From contig NC_134835.1 of assembly GCF_004210375.1 (NCBI RefSeq), forward strand, positions 71,702,447 to 71,766,446: 64,000 nucleotides of DNA. The letters run 5' to 3'. How positions within the stretch are numbered: the stretch's first letter is position 1; each line of letters begins with the position of its first letter. Under the pieces are notes generated by a model. It was given only the letters and a program-made list of their open reading frames with translations. It was not told where the DNA came from and made no database searches. Made by a program: the position numbers and the translations under genes. Origin of the DNA: Tachypleus tridentatus. Its lineage: Eukaryota > Arthropoda > Merostomata > Xiphosura > Limulidae. Of this stretch, positions 59,760 to 64,000 are shown one piece after another.

Positions 59760-61070
59760 CTATACAATTTTGAAATTATAAGATTTCAGCATAAAGTAAT
59801 AGCAAATTTCGTGAAGAAAACTACAGATGAGGTGACATTTGTTTTCTGTTGTTTTTGTTTTTTTTACTTATACTGTATCTTTAAAATGGAGACAAAAGGA
59901 TATATAGAGCTTAAGTAGAAAATTACAAAAAGTAGCTATGAAATATTGATAACTTGTCATATAGTAATATTAAAGTTGGGAATGGGCTACTCTGTAATTA
60001 TTACGATTCTTATTTCTAAAATAGTAGCAAGTATTATTGATACTTGGATGGTGAATAGTAGGAAATGACCTGATGTACTAACAAGAGTTGCTGTAAGCTG
60101 ACATCAAGTTACCCCCTCTTCCTTCTGAGTTATACCTCAGAAATGACATTGAGTTGATGTGTGTGTGTTTGGAGGCAAGCTCTCCATTCGCTGTCTCTAT
60201 TTTGTTGAACCAGAGAAACTTTGATATACCTGGGATCTCTTTCTTCCCACAATAGATTATTTATCTTCTATTTTTATTGGTGTACAAGATGTTTCAAATT
60301 TCAAGTGTGATTTGTTATTCTTCTTAAATGAGTTTTAATACATTTTATTATTCAACGCGCATGTTTCTTGCGTATTGTAGTTTGGTCCAGTTTACACTGA
60401 AATATATCTTCACAGGCGCCATCTATTGATGATGTGTTCAGGTAGCTGAAGTTTTATTTAATATACATACATTTTTTACAGAGGTACTTCCCACATTTAC
60501 ATAATTATAGATTTGTATTTATTAATATCAATAAATAAAATGTTGAATTGCTCTTTTAAGGCCTTGTCCATATTATGGGCTGATATAACCAGTTTTTATA
60601 TAATTACACAAACTCCTGCTTTCACTCTAGAGCGCGTTACAGTAATAATGTGTTGTACATAAATACATTTATTTTAATGCGTAATTCATATTTCCGGGAT
60701 AGAAATTTGTTTTAAGCCCCACGGGGCCATTTAGGCCAGAAAAAAATAACATTTATAGATTTCGAACATTATAAACTGTTTAACTTTAGAGAATTAACTT
60801 CGGACGTCAGTATTTCAACGACGATATTAGACATAGTTATCTATGAGAAGTCAGCTTGTAAAGGCGCGAGACAAACCAAGAATAAAGTACTTCTCTGTTA
60901 ACAATTGTGTTGATATCAACTTAAAATTAATTCGCTCATCGAGAACTGTCGATAAAATATTCAGTTCCAGATCAGATAGAAGACTTAGTATTGTTTTTAA
61001 GTTTATAGATAATTATTTGTAATAATCGTTATTGTAAATTAAATTATACTAAAATCCATAGGTGTTAAGA
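59760..61070. other. Non-coding stretch, no feature seen
   Basis: No recognised repeat or conserved frame. Confidence 0.45.
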
Positions 61071-61073
61071 CAG

Positions 61074-61354
61074 TTTGTTTGTTTTTGAATTTCGCGCAAA
61101 GCTACTCGAGGGTTATCTGCGCTAGTAGTCCCTAATTTAGTAGTGTAAGACTGGAGGGAAGGTAGCTAGTCATCACCACCCACCGCCAATTCTTAAACTA
61201 CTCTTTTACCAACGAATAGTGGGATTGACCGTCACATCATAACGTTCCCACGGCTGAAAGGGCGAGCATATTTGGTGCGACGGGGATTCGAAACCGCGAC
61301 CCTCAGATTATAAGTCGCATGCCTTAACACGCTTGGCCATGCCGTGCCGCATGC
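61074..61354 (-). repeat. SINE-1 copy with short target-site duplication
   Basis: Complete, well preserved (CGCTTGGCCATGCCGTGCCG head complement). Flanked by TTAAGACAG (61065-61073 and 61356-61364). Confidence 0.92.
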
Positions 61355-61364
61355 ATTAAGACAG

Positions 61365-61989
61365 AAAACTGTGTATCAATCTTATTGGCAGATGTCACCA
61401 TTTTAATACATATAGACACTCAATTAACTTTTAAATTCAAATTCAAATATCAGGCTATTTGAAATCGTAATAGCCAACATAATAATCCGGAGACTCATCA
61501 AAAATGTTTAGATAATAAATTTTTATGGTTAAGTTTCACACCATGAATATTAGTTTCTAACAAACTAATATTTTATATACAAATTCATGTTTCATCGTAA
61601 ACCTAAGTAACGGTGTTAATATATGCATGCAAAAATCACATATTTAGCAAGCATAATGAAACATTTGTGAACAAATTTAAGAAAACTCCTTAGTTTATAA
61701 CATTCTGACGTACAACTCATTGTAATAATACTTGCCGTATATACTTGTTCCAGTAGATTACTGTAAGTGAAACACAAGTGGCAAGTAATCAATGTTTCTT
61801 CATTTTATAAGTTTTTTTAGAAACTATACAAAATATTTGAAAACTAAATTGCCTGTCCCCTTGTCGTGCTAACTTTCACATACCACTGCCTACAGTTTCT
61901 GAGGTAAGTTAAAACTTACGTAAGCTTACTATCATTACAGAATAAACCTTGCAACTAAAATAAACTGTATGTTTTCTATATTTTACACT
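61365..61989. other. Non-coding stretch, no feature seen
   Basis: AT-rich; nothing recognised. Confidence 0.45.
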
Positions 61990-62226
61990 TAGCATGGCCA
62001 GGTTGTTAAGTCACTCGGCTCGTAATCTAAGAGTCTCGAGTTCGAATCCCCGTTACATCGAAAATTCTCGTTCTTTCAGCCGTGAGGTCGTTATAATGTG
62101 ATGTTCAATCTCCTTCTTCCTCGGTAAAAGAGTAGTCCAAAGTTGGGGGTGGGTGGTATTGATCTAGTTAAATTAGAGATGGCTAGCACAGATAGCGCTC
62201 GTATAGTTTTGCGTGAAATTCAAACC
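61990..62226 (+). repeat. SINE-1 copy with internal deletion
   Basis: Head TTAGCATGGCCAGGTTGTTA and B box GAGTTCGAATCCCC are intact; about 40 bp around CTGCCTTCCCTCTAG are missing. Confidence 0.85.
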
Positions 62227-62831
62227 ACGTTAAATTAATCCAGATAATGTTTTTTTTATATATATATTTTCACACTTTACTCATAATTACAGAAAACTAA
62301 TTGTACATTTACAATATTTGGTGATTTAATTGTAATTCATTTTCTACTTCTAGGTTACCATTTTTTGTTTTTGATCTAGAGTTAATATATTTGTCGTTTA
62401 AATATAACACACAAGGTTATATACAGAGACAAACTTCTTGAGGGTATGGTGTAAACACGTAAATAAATAACAGGATTATCAACCTTACAATTGGACATTT
62501 TTATCAGAGGGCTAAATTTTTCTGACAGTGTAATAAGCTTTTATATTTACAAATAACACAACATATATGGATTACCACGATTAAGTTATCTTTCATACAA
62601 GTTAGTGTATAATCCTTGTTATTCTTCTGTTGTTTACGATACTTAGTAAAGTTCACTGTAGTAACAGGAATAAGTCATATCACACGGTTCTCATTAAGTT
62701 ACAGTTATACAAGTTTCTATATTAAAGAATAAAAAGTGACTAACAGAGAATGGGACACTTTTACATTAGGTTTGTGATTGTTAGTGTTTTTGGACGGTAT
62801 ATTGGTGTATATATTGAAACTACAGCATTAT

Positions 62832-62903
62832 GTCTGCTGGTGAAAAGAAAAAGTTAAGGCTTGAGCGCTTGACGACATCCTCGAGCTCTCGGGCTAAGTA
62901 AAA
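62832..62903 (+). CDS. Weak candidate first exon of an unknown gene leaving the window
   Basis: ATG at 62832 opens MSAGEKKKLRLERLTTSSSS, then RAK and a stop. A GT (AA|GTAAAA) just before the stop could be a donor. Charged, non-AT-driven composition. There is no downstream partner exon I can identify, so this is speculative. Confidence 0.15.
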
Positions 62904-63404
62904 GTAGCAGACAAATACCGAGATAATCAGCGTTCCCTCTCGTGCAGACCAACAAAAACGTATACTAAATCTAAACATGTGACGACTTTTTTATATGCGA
63001 CGTATAAGTATATTATTGATGGAGGGCGAATATCCAGCGGTCTAGTTCGAAAGTCGATTGGAAATGTCTCATCTAAAGTTAACAACTATTGTAATGTTTT
63101 AACAGATTCTTTGATACATTTCCAGCCGGCTGAAGATGTATCATCAGAAACTATATATATCACTGTATTCTAAAGACGGCTGGTATGGGTATTAAATGTT
63201 GTAACATTAATCATGACAAATACTTTGATAGATTTTCAGCAGACGCTACGAACCATTAGGTCTTCTATCGGCATTAGTGTTAAGAGTTTTATGACGATTT
63301 AATTAATAAATTAGTGATTAATTATGGACATGATGGGACATACGCTGTATGAATCATAGCTATCTGGAAACACGTTTCCAATACTTTGTGTTACTATTAC
63401 GTAA

Positions 63405-63530
63405 TTATCCATCCTGGCAGCCCTGCAGCGCGTCGCCTGGTGGAAATGTTTGGAATTACGATATTCATCTTTCCCCTTAACCCCGCTGTGGCGGCGTCCT
63501 TTGGATGCTGAAGGGTGAACATTAGCGTTT
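63405..63530. other. Locally GC-rich patch
   Basis: Contains GGCAGCCCTGCAGCGCGTCG and CCCCGCTGTGGCGGCGTCCT, much richer in GC than its surroundings. Read on the minus strand it is open (GRRHSGVKGKDEYRNSKHFH, QATRCRAARMDNY) but shows no family motif. It may be part of an unrecognised repeat. Confidence 0.35.
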
Positions 63531-63845
63531 ATGTATATATATAGGTGACTAGCGACCCAAAGTTCACTCATATAATTATCTGAATAAAATATATCTTTTT
63601 AAATTGAACAAATAGGACATTCATCAAAATGGTTTGTTCGAATACTTAAAAAAATGTTTCCATAAAAGTAATACCTTCGTAACCCATGCTTCTATCTATT
63701 TTTATTAATTATTTAATACACATATATTCATATATCTCGAACAAAGGAACTTTCTAAGAAGAGACACCAAAGGGTTACGAGTGCTTTAACTCTTGTTCAT
63801 TCATTACATGTTGGTCAATACTCGCATTCGTAGGTTGGGTGGAAA

Positions 63846-63975
63846 TGTCGCATCTAGATTTAAATACCTTAATAAATGATGTAGTATTAATAACTGATAT
63901 TGTGATATCACAACTAAACCTAAATACCTTAATAAGTGATGTAGCGTCAATAACTGAAAATATGTTTTGACCGAT
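63846..63975. repeat. Degenerate tandem repeat, two copies
   Basis: CCTTAATAAATGATGTAGTA at about 63868 and CCTTAATAAGTGATGTAGCG at about 63928, period about 60 bp. They make a repetitive open frame on the minus strand that is not a gene. Confidence 0.75.
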
Positions 63976-64000
63976 ACTTTGACTGAAAAAAAACAAACCA

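Noticed and set aside
2697..62226. tRNA genes at the SINE heads
   Set aside because: Heads have A and B boxes, but arms are mismatched and every one continues into the same SINE body, so they are repeat parts, not tRNA genes.

Overview
The window is animal nuclear DNA: AT-rich, full of introns, and dense with tRNA-derived SINEs. It carries one protein-coding gene I can assemble in full, on the minus strand, plus fragments of DNA transposons and one probable non-LTR retrotransposon. The gene is a divergent ionotropic receptor (IR), a protostome branch of the ionotropic glutamate receptor superfamily. From memory, the main SINE and its short companions look like repeats of horseshoe crabs (Limulus, Tachypleus). 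That attribution is an inference I could not check; another chelicerate or arthropod is possible.

Layout. Positions 1-2250 hold a decayed Tc1/mariner-like transposase next to an internally deleted mariner with intact terminal repeats. Positions 2250-20200 are intergenic: SINEs, a Tc1 element (6.2-7.75 kb) split by a SINE, and a perfect 39-bp inverted repeat near 9 kb. The IR gene runs from its start codon at 46864 down to its stop at 20384. It has 11 coding exons, all introns are GT-AG, all phases match, and the product is 614 residues. Its introns hold a 73-bp minisatellite (42.1-43.9 kb), a 31-bp tandem repeat (46.4-46.6 kb), a long imperfect hairpin (40.9-41.1 kb), two direct duplications (28.2/30.7 kb and 30.8/31.1 kb), a LINE fragment and many SINEs. 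Positions 47-64 kb are again intergenic, with SINEs, a dimeric SINE with target-site duplication at 55 kb, a palindromic repeat at 54.6 kb and a decayed coding-like stretch at 59.3-59.75 kb.

The predicted protein has a signal peptide, a short N-terminal region, ligand-binding half S1, membrane segment M1, a pore loop, M3, ligand-binding half S2 and M4, in the order expected for this superfamily. It would act in the plasma membrane, probably of sensory neurons, as a subunit of a ligand-gated cation channel; ligand and partners cannot be read from sequence.

No CRISPR array, operon, rRNA or convincing functional tRNA gene was seen. Three SINE families with different tRNA-like heads share a similar 3' motif, which may be the most interesting repeat observation here.
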